Assembly (NCBI GenBank): GCA_963725645.1
Contig: CAVRZD010000002.1
Span: 868,001-932,000, forward strand
Direction of reading: 5' to 3'
DNA from: JALYZC01 sp963725645
Lineage (GTDB): Bacteria > Actinomycetota > Thermoleophilia > Solirubrobacterales > Solirubrobacteraceae
DNA: 64,000 bases
In this document: piece after piece, positions 16,744-25,537 of the stretch
Position numbering within the stretch: the first letter of the stretch is position 1
Layout of the letters: every line of letters starts with the position of its first letter
The notes under the pieces: model-generated
Databases searched by the model: none
Told to the model about the DNA's origin: nothing
What the model saw: only the letters and a program-made list of their open reading frames with translations
Made by a program: the position numbers and the translations under genes

Positions 16744-17946
16744 ATGGGGAGGCACCTGGCAGTCGGGATGCTCGCCGCCGTGGCGGCAGGGCTGATCGGT
16801 CCGGCGGCGGCGAACGCCGACGGGCCCGGCACCGGAACGCCGTGGGTCGTCACCGTCGGTGACTCCTACATCTCCGGCGAGGCCGGCCGCTGGGCCGGCA
16901 ACACGAACCAGTCGGCGTCGGAGATCGATTCGCTTGGCTCCACCGCCTACTTCGACAACGCGTCCAACACGGGCGAGCAGATCGTGCGCTGTCACCGGTC
17001 CAAGTCGGCGGAGGCGTACATCGGCGGCGGCGTGAACGGGCTCAACCTCGCCTGCTCGGGCGCCAAGACCTCGACGTTCACCGACGGCAACGGCAACTTC
17101 AAGCCCGGCCTGGACTTCTACTCCGACGCCAACGGCAACAGGGGCCAGGCGCGGATGCTCCAGGACTTCGCGGCGTCGCACAACGTCAAACTCGTCCCGC
17201 TCTCCATCGGCGGCAACAACTTCAACTTCGCGGGCATCGTCCAGACCTGCGTGGAGGACTTCCTCTACTCGCCGTCGTGGTGGCCGGACTACTGCAACGA
17301 CGACTCGTCGGTGACCGCCAACTTCACGTCGAGCAACGTCACCGCGCAGACGACGGCGATCAGGAACGCGATCCTCAACATCCGCACGGCGATGGCCAAC
17401 GCGGGCTACTCAGCCGCGCAGTACACGGTCCTCGTCCAGGACTACCCCTCGCCGATCCCCAACGGCTCGGGCTTCCGCTATTCCCAGTCGGGCTACACCC
17501 GGCAGTCCACCGGGGGCTGCGGCTTCTGGAACAACGACGCCAACTGGGCCAACGCCACGGCGCTGCCGACGATCGACAACGCGGTCAAGAACGCGGCGTC
17601 GCAGGCGGGCCTGAGCAACCTGAGGGTCCTCGAGCTGCAGTCCACGTTCAACGGCCGGCGGCTGTGCGAGAACACGGTCGGGCTGCTGGAGGAGAAGGGC
17701 CTCACCTCCTGGACGCAGGCGGGCGCGGTCGACCGGACCGAGTGGATCAACCAGATCCGCACGGTCTCGACGGTCAACAGCGACTACTACATCCAGGAGT
17801 CCCTGCACCCGAACTACTGGGGCCAGCTCGCGCTGCGCAACTGCGTGCGCCAGGCCTACAACGGCGGGGTGCCGCGCGGTGGGACGTGCGCGATCGCCGG
17901 CACGGGCCTGACCGGCGCGGGCGAGCCGAACGTGGTGCTGCAGTGA
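16744..17946 (+). CDS. secreted SGNH/GDSL-family hydrolase
   Basis: 400 aa with signal peptide (residues 1-26, cleavage likely after ANADG or the preceding Ala). SGNH blocks: Ser in VTVGDSYISGE (about residue 37), Gly in NLACSGAKT, Asn in SIGGNNFNF (about 157), and the Asp/His block as SLHPNYWGQ (about 353). The insert between blocks III and V is rich in Asn, Trp and Cys (at least six Cys), suggesting disulfides. Likely an extracellular lipase or esterase; similar secreted SGNH lipases are common in actinobacteria. GGGGGAG is 5 nt before the ATG. Confidence 0.85.
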   Translation: MGRHLAVGMLAAVAAGLIGPAAANADGPGTGTPWVVTVGDSYISGEAGRWAGNTNQSASEIDSLGSTAYFDNASNTGEQIVRCHRSKSAEAYIGGGVNGLNLACSGAKTSTFTDGNGNFKPGLDFYSDANGNRGQARMLQDFAASHNVKLVPLSIGGNNFNFAGIVQTCVEDFLYSPSWWPDYCNDDSSVTANFTSSNVTAQTTAIRNAILNIRTAMANAGYSAAQYTVLVQDYPSPIPNGSGFRYSQSGYTRQSTGGCGFWNNDANWANATALPTIDNAVKNAASQAGLSNLRVLELQSTFNGRRLCENTVGLLEEKGLTSWTQAGAVDRTEWINQIRTVSTVNSDYYIQESLHPNYWGQLALRNCVRQAYNGGVPRGGTCAIAGTGLTGAGEPNVVLQ

Positions 17947-17962
17947 GCGTTCGCCGGCGCCG

Positions 17963-20207
17963 CTAGCCGGCCTGGACCGTCGCCTCCGCGCGCACCGGCG
18001 CCAGCTCCACCGGGATGCCGTTGAGCACGGCGTTGCCGGTGAGCGGCTCGACGAGCTCCTCGTCGGCGAGGAGGTTCGAGTTCACGCCGGCGTGCTCGCG
18101 CGCGACCGACAGCTCGGCACCGTCGGTGTCGTGGCCCCAGCCGTGCGGGATGCTCACGACGCCCGGCATGATCGCGTCGGTCACCTCGACGACCACCTCG
18201 ACCTCGCCGGCGCGCGAGCGCACGCTCGCCCTCCCGCCGTCGGCCAGCCCGTGGGCGGCGGCCGTGTCGGGGTGGACGTGCAGCGTGCAGCGCTCGGGGC
18301 CGCTGACCAGCTTGGGCAGGTTGTGCATCCAGGAGTTGTTGGACCGCAGCTGCCGGCGGCCGATCAGCACCACCTCGCCGTTGACGGCGCGTGCCAGCGA
18401 CTCGCGCAGCCTCGCCACGTCGGCCACGAGCGGGTCGGGCGCCAGCTCGATCTTCCCGCTCGGCGTGCGCAGCACCTCGGGGATCCGCGGCTCGAGCGGG
18501 CCGAGGTCGATCCCGTGGGGGGCGGCCTCGAGGTCGTCGAGCGTCAGCTCGTACGGGCCGGCGCGCAGCAGCAGGTCGAGCAGCCGATCGGGGCCCCGCC
18601 GCGCGGACAGCTCCTCCATCAGCTCGTCGGCGTCACGGCCCTCGAGCCGCGAGCCGGGGGTGGAGAGCTCGCGGTCGAGCAGACTCCTGGCCACCAACGC
18701 GTCGAGCGCCTCGACGTCGGCGTCGGCGCCCTGGCCGGCGACGATCGCGGTCAGCCGCAGCAGCGTCTCCCACTCGTCCGGCGTCCCGTCCTCGAGCGGG
18801 AAGACCGGGGGTGAATAGTTCGCGACGTTGTGCGCGGAGAAGTTGTAGAGCGCGAGGTCGAAGTGGCTGCGCTGGAGCGGCGACGGCGCGGGCAGGATGA
18901 GGTCCGCGTGCCGTGTGGTCTCGTTGACGTAGATGTCGAGCGAGACCATGAACTCGAGCGACGCGAACGCCCGGGCCAGGCGCCCCGCGTTCGGCGTCGA
19001 CACGGTCGGGTTGCCCGCGAGCGTGATCATCGCGCGGATCCGGCCCTCGCCCGGGGTCTCGATCTCCTCCGAGAGGCAGGCCACCGGCAGCTCGCCGAAC
19101 ACCTCGTTCATGCCCCGCACCCGGCTCTGCCAGCGCCCGAAGCGGATCCCGCGCCCGTGGCCGGGCTCGCCGGCGGTGTTGGACGCTCCGGCGGGCGCGC
19201 GCGCGAACATCGCGCCGCCCGGCCGGTCGAGGTTCCCGGTCAGCACGTTGACGACGTCGACCAGCCAGGAGGCGAGCGACCCGTACTCCTGTGTGCAGGT
19301 GCCGATGCGGCCGTATACGGCGGCCGAGGGCGCGGCGGCGAGCTCGCGCGCCATCCGGCGGATCTCGCCGGCCTCGATCCCGCACACCGGCGCGACCGTC
19401 TCGGGTGCGAAGGGCTCGGTCAGCGCCAGCACCTCGTCGAACCCGGCGCAGTGGTCGGCCATCGCACCGGGGTCGGCGAGGCCCTCCTCGACCAGCACGT
19501 GCGCGATCGCGATCAGCAGGTGCGCGTCGGTGCCGGGTCGGATGAAGTGGTGCTCGTCGGCCTCCTCGGCGGTGCGCGAGCGCCGCGGGTCGATCACCAC
19601 CACCTTGCCGCCGCGCGCGCGGATCGCGCGCAGCCGGCCGCGCATGTCGGGCGCGGTCAGCAGGCTGCCGTTGGAGGCCAGCGGGTTGGCGCCGAGGATC
19701 ATCAGGTGGTCGGTGCGGTCGACGTCGGGCACCGGCACACTGAACCCGGTGCCGAACATCAGGCCCGCCGCGAACTGCTTCGGGTACTGGTCGACCGTCG
19801 AGGCGGAGTAGATGTTGCGCGACCCCAGCGCCTTGAGGAACACGCGGCCGTAGAGCACCGGCGCGAGGTGGTGGGCGGCCGGGTTGCCGATGTACACGCC
19901 CACCGCGTTGCGGCCCCCGTCTCGCAGGATCGGCGTCAGGCGCTCGTCGATCTCCGCAAAGGCCTCGTCCCAGCCCACGGGCTCGAAGTCCCCGCTCGCC
20001 GTGCGGCGCATCGGTGTCCGCAGGACGTCGGGATCCTCGTGGAGCGCCTTCAGCGCGACGCCCTTGGGACACAGGAAGCCGTGCGAGAAGACGTCGTCCG
20101 CGTCGCCGCGGATGGCCGTCACGTCGCCCGTTGGAGGTCGTGATCTCCAGCCCGCAGGTCGCCTCGCAGAGCGGGCAGGTGCGGTAGGAGATGCGCTCGG
20201 ACGGCAT
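17963..20207 (-). pseudogene. molybdopterin-dependent oxidoreductase (DMSO reductase family), one frameshift near its N-terminus
   Basis: About 747 aa when read through the shift. The ATG at 20207 starts MPSERISYRTCPLCEATCGL, giving three Cys of a [4Fe-4S] site; the fourth is in FLCPKGV after the shift. A single extra C in the run at 20127-20129 breaks the frame between ITTSNG and VTAIRGDADD. Downstream are the bis-MGD domains (GRVFLKALGSRNIYSAS, ILGANPLASNG, VIDPRRSRTA) and the C-terminal cap (HPDTAAAHGLADG, SIPHGWGHD). The metal-ligand region has no obvious Cys or Sec. Substrate unknown. It lies 14 nt after the P450 gene, so the pair may share one oxidation pathway. Confidence 0.82.
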
Positions 20208-20221
20208 GGCGTCCCGGAAGC

Positions 20222-21565
20222 CTACGCCGCCACCGCCGCCGTCGCGGTCCGGCGCTCGACCGGCCGCCGGCGCTCGAGCACGACCTCGCCGCCGCGCGCC
20301 GGGACCAGCGTGACGTGGCGCAGGCGGGCGGGCTCGGGCTCGGGGGAGGAGGGAAGGAGGTCGGCTGCGGGGAGGATCGTCTCCAGGACCACCTTCATCT
20401 CGAAGCTGGCGAAGCTCGCCCCGAGGCAGCGGCGCACACCGCCGCCGAACGGGATCCACGTGTACGGATCGGGCTGCGCGCCGTCGAGGAAGCGCTCCGG
20501 ACGGAACGCGTCAGGGTCCTCCCAGGCCCCAGGCCCGGTCTGGACCAGCGTGATCATCGGGACGACCATCACCCCCGCGGGGAGGTCGTAGCCGCCGAGC
20601 CGCGCGGGGGCGGCGAGCGTGCGCGCGACGTCGATCACGACCGGCCGCGAGCGCAGCGTCTCCTTCACGACCGCGTCCATGTAGGCGTCCTCGCGGTCCT
20701 GTGCCTCCTCGCGCAGGCGGGCCAGGGCGGCCGGGTTGCGCACGAGCCGCTCGAAGGCCCAGGCGAGCGCGGTCGCGGTCGTCTCGTGGCCGGCCAGCAG
20801 CAGCGTGACGAGCTCGTCGCGCAGCTCGGCGTCCGTGAGGCCCACGCCGCCGTCCTCGTCGCGCACCGCGAGCAGCAGCGCGAGCACGTCGTCGTGCTCG
20901 TCCCGGTCGCCGGCCTCCGCGCGGCGACGCGCGATCTGGTCGAAGATGATCTCGTCGGCCTCGGCGCGCGCGCGCAGGTAGCGGCCCCAGGGGCTGTGCG
21001 GGCCGAGGTCCACGCGCGTGAATTTCGCCACGCCATGGATCGCGTTGACGTTGATCATGCGCACCAGCGCCGCCCGCAGGCGGACGAGGCGGCCGGGGTC
21101 GTCGATCCCGAACACCGCGCGCAGGATCACCTCGAGCGTGATCTCCTGCATCCGCGGGCGCAGCGCGAACGAGCGGCCGATCGGCCAGGTCTCGAGCTCG
21201 CGCGCAGCGATATCGGCGATCACGTCGCGGTAGCGCGCGACGCTGCGTCCGTGGAAGGGCGGAAGCATCAGCTTGCGCATGCGGAGGTGGTCGCCGCCGT
21301 CGAGCAGCAGGACCGAGCGCGGCCCAAGCGTCGGCTCCATGAACTGGTTGGCCTCGCCGGCGCGGAACACCTCGGGGTCGCCCGTGAAGATCTCGCGGAT
21401 CACCTCGGGGTCGCACACGTAGACGAGCGTGTCGAACGGGTGATAGCGGAGCGTGAAGAGGTCCCCGTAGCGCTCGCGGCAGCGCCGCATGTACCCGATC
21501 GGGTCGCGGGCCAGCCGGGCGGTCTGGGCGGACTTGGGGAGCCGGGGTCCGGGAGGAAGGCTCAT
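20222..21565 (-). CDS. cytochrome P450
   Basis: 447 aa. I-helix oxygen-activation motif AGHETTATALAW (about residue 250), ExxR motif KETLRSRP (about 300), and haem ligand Cys in FGGGVRRCLGASFA (about 390). Motif order and length fit a soluble class I bacterial P450 that needs ferredoxin and reductase. The N-terminus (PPGPRLPKSAQTARL) is cytosolic. It is followed by the molybdopterin oxidoreductase and preceded, 34 nt upstream, by the DUF2804 gene, all on one strand. Similar P450s oxidise lipids or terpenoids, but the substrate here is open. Confidence 0.9.
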   Translation of the reverse strand: MSLPPGPRLPKSAQTARLARDPIGYMRRCRERYGDLFTLRYHPFDTLVYVCDPEVIREIFTGDPEVFRAGEANQFMEPTLGPRSVLLLDGGDHLRMRKLMLPPFHGRSVARYRDVIADIAARELETWPIGRSFALRPRMQEITLEVILRAVFGIDDPGRLVRLRAALVRMINVNAIHGVAKFTRVDLGPHSPWGRYLRARAEADEIIFDQIARRRAEAGDRDEHDDVLALLLAVRDEDGGVGLTDAELRDELVTLLLAGHETTATALAWAFERLVRNPAALARLREEAQDREDAYMDAVVKETLRSRPVVIDVARTLAAPARLGGYDLPAGVMVVPMITLVQTGPGAWEDPDAFRPERFLDGAQPDPYTWIPFGGGVRRCLGASFASFEMKVVLETILPAADLLPSSPEPEPARLRHVTLVPARGGEVVLERRRPVERRTATAAVAA

Positions 21566-21599
21566 CGCGGTGCCAGGATTCTACGCCCGGCGCGTCGCC

Positions 21600-22451
21600 T
21601 CACCAGACGGCGACGTGGCGCTCCATCACGCCGTAGCCCTCGGCCAGCTCGACGCCGCCGGGCAGCGTGCCGCTGAACGTGCCGAAGGGCTGCTCGTAGT
21701 GCGAGCGGAGCACGAGGAGGTTGTCGTCCCGCGCGCGTACGGCGCCGGCCTCGAACTCGAGCCGGCCGCCCTCGGCGAATTCGACGCCGCCGAGGTCCTC
21801 GGCGAAGGCGACCGGGCCGACCTCGCGCGCCTCCCCGCCAGCCCACACCGTGCGCTCGCTCGCGGTCGGCGAGTCGTGCACGCCGGCGACGAGGTTCCAC
21901 GCCACCGGTCCGCCGTCGCCGGCCGCCGTGCCGACGCCCGCCGACCAGCGCCAGGCGGTGTGGCGCGCGTGGTAGCCGGCGCTCTCGTCGATCAGCGCGG
22001 CGGCGTCCACCGTGCGGGTCTCGCCGTCCACCCGCACCGACCCGCGGGCGCGGATGGGCGCCCGCTTGCGCGTCCAGGCATAGCCGCGGCCGTCGGGCGT
22101 CACGACTTCGACCGCCGGCGCGTCGGCGGCGTCGAGCGCGAGGTCGATCTCGACGGCGCCGTCGCGCACGCGCACACGTCCATCGGCCAGGTCCACCGGA
22201 CCACCGGGCCGCAGGCGCGTGCGCTCGTGCAGGCGGTCGCGGTCGCGCTCCCACACCGCCCACCAGCTCTGGCGCGCGGGGCCGATGCGCGCCACCCCCG
22301 CGCACAACATGAGGTCCGCCGCGTAGACCCCGACGTAGCGCCAGCGCTTGAGCATGCGGCCGCGCCGGAACAGCGGCATGTGCCCGGGCGGGAGCGGAAT
22401 GCCGGCGGGCCGATCCGGCCCGGGGCCGCGGTAGGGGCGCTGCAGGCTCAT
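21600..22451 (-). CDS. DUF2804-type protein
   Basis: 283 aa, soluble, beta-rich. The end of the protein (HYEQPFGTFSG, then GYGVMERHVAVW) and the WNLVAGVHD segment match what I recall of the DUF2804 family, whose function is unknown. It is all-beta in appearance, with several Trp, compatible with a lipocalin- or carotenoid-desaturase-like barrel (my inference). First gene of a probable operon with the P450 and molybdopterin enzyme; its promoter shares the gap with the nitrilase gene, where a TTGAC-N6-GTCAA operator lies. Confidence 0.7.
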   Translation of the reverse strand: MSLQRPYRGPGPDRPAGIPLPPGHMPLFRRGRMLKRWRYVGVYAADLMLCAGVARIGPARQSWWAVWERDRDRLHERTRLRPGGPVDLADGRVRVRDGAVEIDLALDAADAPAVEVVTPDGRGYAWTRKRAPIRARGSVRVDGETRTVDAAALIDESAGYHARHTAWRWSAGVGTAAGDGGPVAWNLVAGVHDSPTASERTVWAGGEAREVGPVAFAEDLGGVEFAEGGRLEFEAGAVRARDDNLLVLRSHYEQPFGTFSGTLPGGVELAEGYGVMERHVAVW

Positions 22452-22476
22452 TCCGCGGGTGCAGGTATCCTTGGTG

Positions 22477-22492
22477 TTGACTGACTGGTCAA
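22477..22492. promoter_or_regulatory. TetR-type operator candidate TTGAC-N6-GTCAA
   Basis: TTGAC TGACTG GTCAA: perfect 5-bp arms with 6-nt spacer, in the divergent gap between the DUF2804/P450 operon and the nitrilase gene. The size and GAC/GTC arms suit a TetR dimer; the TetR gene at 23520, one gene away, is the natural candidate. Confidence 0.5.
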
Positions 22493-22522
22493 TCCAATTA
22501 GCCGAGGGGGAGACTCAGCTCG

Positions 22523-23356
22523 ATGCGAGCGGCCGCGGTCCAGCTCACCGCCACGGAGGATACGGCGCGCAACCTCGCCACCGCGGATCGACTCGTGCGC
22601 GAGGCGGCGGCGCAGGACGCGCAGCTCGTCGTGCTGCCCGAGAAGTGGACGGTGCTGGGCTCCGACGAGGCGATGGACGCGAACGCCGAGCCGCTCGACG
22701 GCCCGGCGCTGACGTGGGCCCGCGCGGCGGCCCGCGAGCTCGGCATCGACCTCGTGGCGGGCTCGATCGTCGAGCGCCGCCCCGGCCACGAGCGCCACGG
22801 CAACACGAGCGTGCACATCGGTCCCGACGGCGAGGTCCGGGCGGTGTACCGCAAGATCCACCTGTTCGACGTCGAGGTCGGCGGCCGCGTCTACCGCGAG
22901 TCCGACACCGACGAGCCGGGGGAGGAGATCGTGCTCTCGGAGCTCGCCGGCGGGACCCGGCTGGGCATGACCATCTGCTACGACCTGCGCTTCCCGGAGC
23001 TGTCCCGCATCCTCGCGGTCCGCGGTGCGCGCGTCCTCGCCGTACCGGCGGCCTTCACGCTCCCGACCACCCGGGCGCACTGGGAGCCGCTCGTCCGGGC
23101 GCGGGCGATCGAGAACCAGTGCTTCGCGGTCGCGGCCAACCAGGTCGGCCGCCACCCGGGCGACTACGAGTCCGGCGGGCGCTCGCTGATCGTCGACCCG
23201 TGGGGCGAGGTGCTCGCGCAGGCCGGCGAGGAGGCCGAGGGCGTGATCGTGGCGGCCCTCGACTTCGCGCGCCAGGACGACGTGCGGGCCACACTGCCGG
23301 CCCTGGCCAACCGCCGCCCGGGCGTCTACGAGTGGCCCGAGGAGGCGCGCGTCTAG
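22523..23356 (+). CDS. nitrilase-superfamily amidohydrolase
   Basis: 277 aa. The Glu-Lys-Cys triad is visible: Glu in VVLPEKW (about residue 43), Lys in VYRKIHLF (about 113), Cys in TICYDLRFPE (about 154). The sequence near the Cys and the length resemble the Nit2/omega-amidase branch that hydrolyses alpha-keto amides or dead-end metabolites, rather than true nitrilases. GAGGGGGA lies 9 nt before the ATG. The stop codon sits at the left tip of a 164-bp imperfect palindrome that separates this gene from the TetR gene. Confidence 0.88.
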   Translation: MRAAAVQLTATEDTARNLATADRLVREAAAQDAQLVVLPEKWTVLGSDEAMDANAEPLDGPALTWARAAARELGIDLVAGSIVERRPGHERHGNTSVHIGPDGEVRAVYRKIHLFDVEVGGRVYRESDTDEPGEEIVLSELAGGTRLGMTICYDLRFPELSRILAVRGARVLAVPAAFTLPTTRAHWEPLVRARAIENQCFAVAANQVGRHPGDYESGGRSLIVDPWGEVLAQAGEEAEGVIVAALDFARQDDVRATLPALANRRPGVYEWPEEARV

Positions 23357-23518
23357 TGGCCCCTCCGGCGAGTTCGCACCCACTTCGGCGGCCCCGGATG
23401 GTCGCCATGCTGCGTCCTCGGATCTCGCAATACCGCCGGTATTGCTTCGATCCTGCGTCCTTGCCTGGCGACCCCCGGGTCTCGCCGAACTGGGCACGGA
23501 CCCACCGGGGGAGCCACT
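23355..23518. repeat. 164-bp imperfect palindrome, element 1 of three
   Basis: The two halves are near-complementary: AGTGGC at the left tip pairs with GCCACT at the right, then TTCGGCG with CGCCGAA, GGTCGCC with GGCGACC, and at the centre GCAATACCG with CGGTATTGC. Just outside the centre an internal loop is left unpaired, showing TGCGTCCTC on the left side and TGCGTCCTT on the right. It begins in the nitrilase stop codon and ends one base before the TetR ATG. It could be a very long RNA hairpin, a terminator/attenuator, or a non-autonomous mobile element. Elements 2 and 3 keep the fold with other arm sequences. Confidence 0.7.
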
Positions 23519-23519
23519 G

Positions 23520-24134
23520 ATGGCCGTGCCCCGCAGCCAGGCCGCGCTGGACAAGCGCCGCACCATCCTCGACGCCGCCGTGCGCGTGTTCGCGCGGCAG
23601 GGCTTCCACGGCTGCCGCGTGTCCGACATCGCGGACGAGGCCGGCGTCGCGTACGGGCTCGTCTACCACTACTTCGACTCCAAGGACGAGGTGCTCGACA
23701 CGCTGTTCCTCGAGCGCTGGGACGTGATGCTCGCCGCGATCGCCGAGGTGGATGCCCGCGAGCTGGAGCCGCGCGAGAAGCTCTACGCGATCGCCTCGTT
23801 CATCGTCGACTCCTACCGCCACGACCCGGACCTCATGAAGGTGATCATCGTCGAGGTCACGCGCGCCGCGAACTCGTTCGGCCGCACGCACCTGGACAAG
23901 ATCCGCGAGGCCTACCAGGGCATCGCCGACATCGTGCAGAAGGCTCAGGACGAGGGCACGTTCAAGACCGACGTCAGCGCCCAGTTCGCCGCGCTTGCGT
24001 TCTACGGCGCGATCGAGCAGGTGCTGACCGGTTGGATCTTCGACCTCCTTCCCCGCGACGAGGCGGACTACGACCAGGCCAAGCGGTTCGTGGTCGAAAC
24101 GGTGTGCGGCGGGCTCGACGCCGCCCCGGTCTGA
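23520..24134 (+). CDS. TetR-family regulator
   Basis: 204 aa. Helix-turn-helix at residues 12-58: RRTILDAAVRVFARQGFHGC, then VSDIADEAGVAYGLVYHYFD and SKDEVLDTLF. The C-terminal part (YRHDPDLMKVIIVEVTRA and later helices) is typical of the FadR-like TetR group that senses acyl-CoA. The ATG at 23520 has GGGGGAG 7 nt upstream. The gene directly follows the 164-bp palindrome, so its translation could depend on that structure. The TTGAC-N6-GTCAA site at 22477 may be its operator. Confidence 0.87.
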   Translation: MAVPRSQAALDKRRTILDAAVRVFARQGFHGCRVSDIADEAGVAYGLVYHYFDSKDEVLDTLFLERWDVMLAAIAEVDARELEPREKLYAIASFIVDSYRHDPDLMKVIIVEVTRAANSFGRTHLDKIREAYQGIADIVQKAQDEGTFKTDVSAQFAALAFYGAIEQVLTGWIFDLLPRDEADYDQAKRFVVETVCGGLDAAPV

Positions 24135-24149
24135 TTTACTGCCGCCGCA

Positions 24150-24284
24150 GTGGAGGGAGATCTCGCCAAGCGCCTGATGTGGTCCGCGCTGCTCGCCGGC
24201 CTCGGCGCCCTCGCCAGCATCGCGACCCAGCGCGTGGCCGCGACGATATGGCGGCGGGCGTTCGGGGAAGAACCACCGGAATGA
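24150..24284 (+). CDS. small DUF4235-like membrane protein
   Basis: 44 aa from GTG: one hydrophobic helix (about residues 9-30) then a basic segment RVAATIWRRAFGEEPPE. The layout, helix followed by W-x-x-x-x-G-x-x-PP, resembles the short actinobacterial DUF4235 family; function unknown. Its stop overlaps the next start by ATGA. First of four small envelope genes ending at 25537. Confidence 0.65.
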   Translation: MEGDLAKRLMWSALLAGLGALASIATQRVAATIWRRAFGEEPPE

Positions 24285-24850
24285 GGCTGCGACGGCGTAA
24301 GGACGAGCCCGGCGAGGGCGAGGAGCCGGTCGTGCGGGACGCCGAGGGCGACCCGGTCGAGAATCCGACGGTGAGCGGCATCCTGCCGCCGCTCGACGCC
24401 GGCGCGCAGCAGCCGGGCCCGGAGGCGGTCCCACCGCCTCCACCACCCCCGCCTCCGCCGCCCGCACCGGAGCCCGCCGCCGCCGAGCCGCAGGCGCCGC
24501 TGGAGCCCGCGCCCATGCCCCCCGAGCCCGAGCCGGAGCCGCCGACCATGGTCGCGGAGCCGGAGCCGGAGCCGGAGCCGCAGGCCGAGGTGCCCGAGCC
24601 CGTTCCCGAGCCCGAGCCCGACCCCGTTCCCGAGCCGGCGCCGGAGCCCGTGCCCGCTCCCGAGCCCGAGCAACCCGAGCCCGTTGCCGCCGCGCCCGAG
24701 CCCGGCGGACACGCGCTCGCCGAGCCGACGCCCGCCGGCATCGCCGTGCCGGCGTCGCGCAGCGTCGGCCGCCCTGAGCTGCTGGTCGGCGCCGCCTTCG
24801 TCGGCGGCGTGGCCCTGGCCATCGTCCTGAGGCGCCTTGGCCGGCGATAA
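24281..24850 (+). CDS. Pro/Glu-rich low-complexity protein with C-terminal membrane anchor
   Basis: 189 aa. After a basic start (RLRRRKDEPGEGEE) comes a Pro10-Pro11 run and then about 90 residues of imperfect PEPE repeats, giving a stiff, highly acidic extended arm. One transmembrane helix lies at residues 168-185 (LLVGAAFVGGVALAIVL) followed by RRLGRR, so the arm is probably cytosolic or periplasmic depending on orientation; the basic tail favours the tail inside and arm outside. No enzyme domain is present. It sits between DUF4235-like and holin-like genes, with 4-nt and 14-nt overlaps. Confidence 0.75.
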   Translation: MRLRRRKDEPGEGEEPVVRDAEGDPVENPTVSGILPPLDAGAQQPGPEAVPPPPPPPPPPPAPEPAAAEPQAPLEPAPMPPEPEPEPPTMVAEPEPEPEPQAEVPEPVPEPEPDPVPEPAPEPVPAPEPEQPEPVAAAPEPGGHALAEPTPAGIAVPASRSVGRPELLVGAAFVGGVALAIVLRRLGRR

Positions 24851-25301
24851 CGAACAGCCCCAGGCTCAGAGCATCGCCGCCGCGGTCCAGGAGATCTCGG
24901 ACCGCGCGACGACGATCATCCGCGAGGAGATCGAGCTGGCCAAGGCCGAGGTCCAGCAGAAGGTCAACCGCCTGATCCGGGGCGTCGTGATAGGCACCGC
25001 GGCCGGCATCTTCGTCAGCGCCGCGCTGCTGTTCCTGCTGCACGGCTTCTCCTGGCTGGCCTGGTTCGAGCTCTTCGGTCCCGGGCCGAACTTCTTCTGG
25101 GGCTTCTTCATCGTCGCCGGGGTGCTGTTCGTGGTCGGCGGCCTCGCGGGCTGGCTCGCGGCCAAGCTGTTCCGCTCGGGCTCCCCGCCGACGCCGGACC
25201 TGGCGATCGACGAGGCCAAGCGCATCCGCGAGACCGTCGAGGGCTCGGTCAGCGGCGAGCCGCGCCCGCCCGAGACGCCGGTCGGCGGGGGTGAGGTCTA
25301 G
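24837..25301 (+). CDS. holin-like (phage_holin_3_6 / DUF1469) membrane protein
   Basis: 154 aa from TTG, overlapping the previous gene by 14 nt. N-terminal amphipathic helix (IIREEIELAKAEVQQKVNRL) typical of this family, then two membrane helices (about 50-72 and 88-110), then a hydrophilic tail. Despite the family name these proteins are widespread non-phage membrane proteins in actinobacteria and almost always neighbour DUF3618 genes, as here. The stop overlaps the next start (TAGTG). Confidence 0.8.
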   Translation: MAGDNEQPQAQSIAAAVQEISDRATTIIREEIELAKAEVQQKVNRLIRGVVIGTAAGIFVSAALLFLLHGFSWLAWFELFGPGPNFFWGFFIVAGVLFVVGGLAGWLAAKLFRSGSPPTPDLAIDEAKRIRETVEGSVSGEPRPPETPVGGGEV

Positions 25302-25537
25302 TGGCCCCTCCGCCAGCGCGGACTCCCGAGGAGATCCGCGCCTCCATCGAGGACAACCGCGCGCAGCTCGCGGTTGCGGCCGACCGGCTGCGGGGGGAGA
25401 TCGAGCGCGTCACGGACTGGCGGGGGTTCATCTCGCGCCACCGCACGCAGGTGCTGACCGGGGCCGCGGTCGCCGGCTTCGTCCTCGGCGGCGGGCTCGC
25501 CGCATTCGGCACCTTGCGCCGCCGCCGGCGCTCCTAG
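25301..25537 (+). CDS. DUF3618 protein
   Basis: 78 aa. Starts with the family hallmark RTPEEIRASIEDNRAQLA (about residues 7-24), then ADRLRGEIERVTDWR, and a C-terminal membrane helix (VLTGAAVAGFVLGGGLAAF) ending in RRRRR. Function unknown; associated with the holin-like protein in the same operon. GTG start overlapping the upstream stop. Confidence 0.85.
   Translation: MAPPPARTPEEIRASIEDNRAQLAVAADRLRGEIERVTDWRGFISRHRTQVLTGAAVAGFVLGGGLAAFGTLRRRRRS

Noticed and set aside
24430..24710. PEPE repeat region as a DNA tandem repeat or CRISPR-like array
   Set aside because: Periodicity follows Pro-Glu codons in one reading frame; no constant repeat/spacer structure.
24837..25301. Holin-like gene as evidence of a prophage
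   Set aside because: This holin-like family is a common chromosomal actinobacterial protein beside DUF3618; no integrase, capsid, terminase or lysin genes are present.
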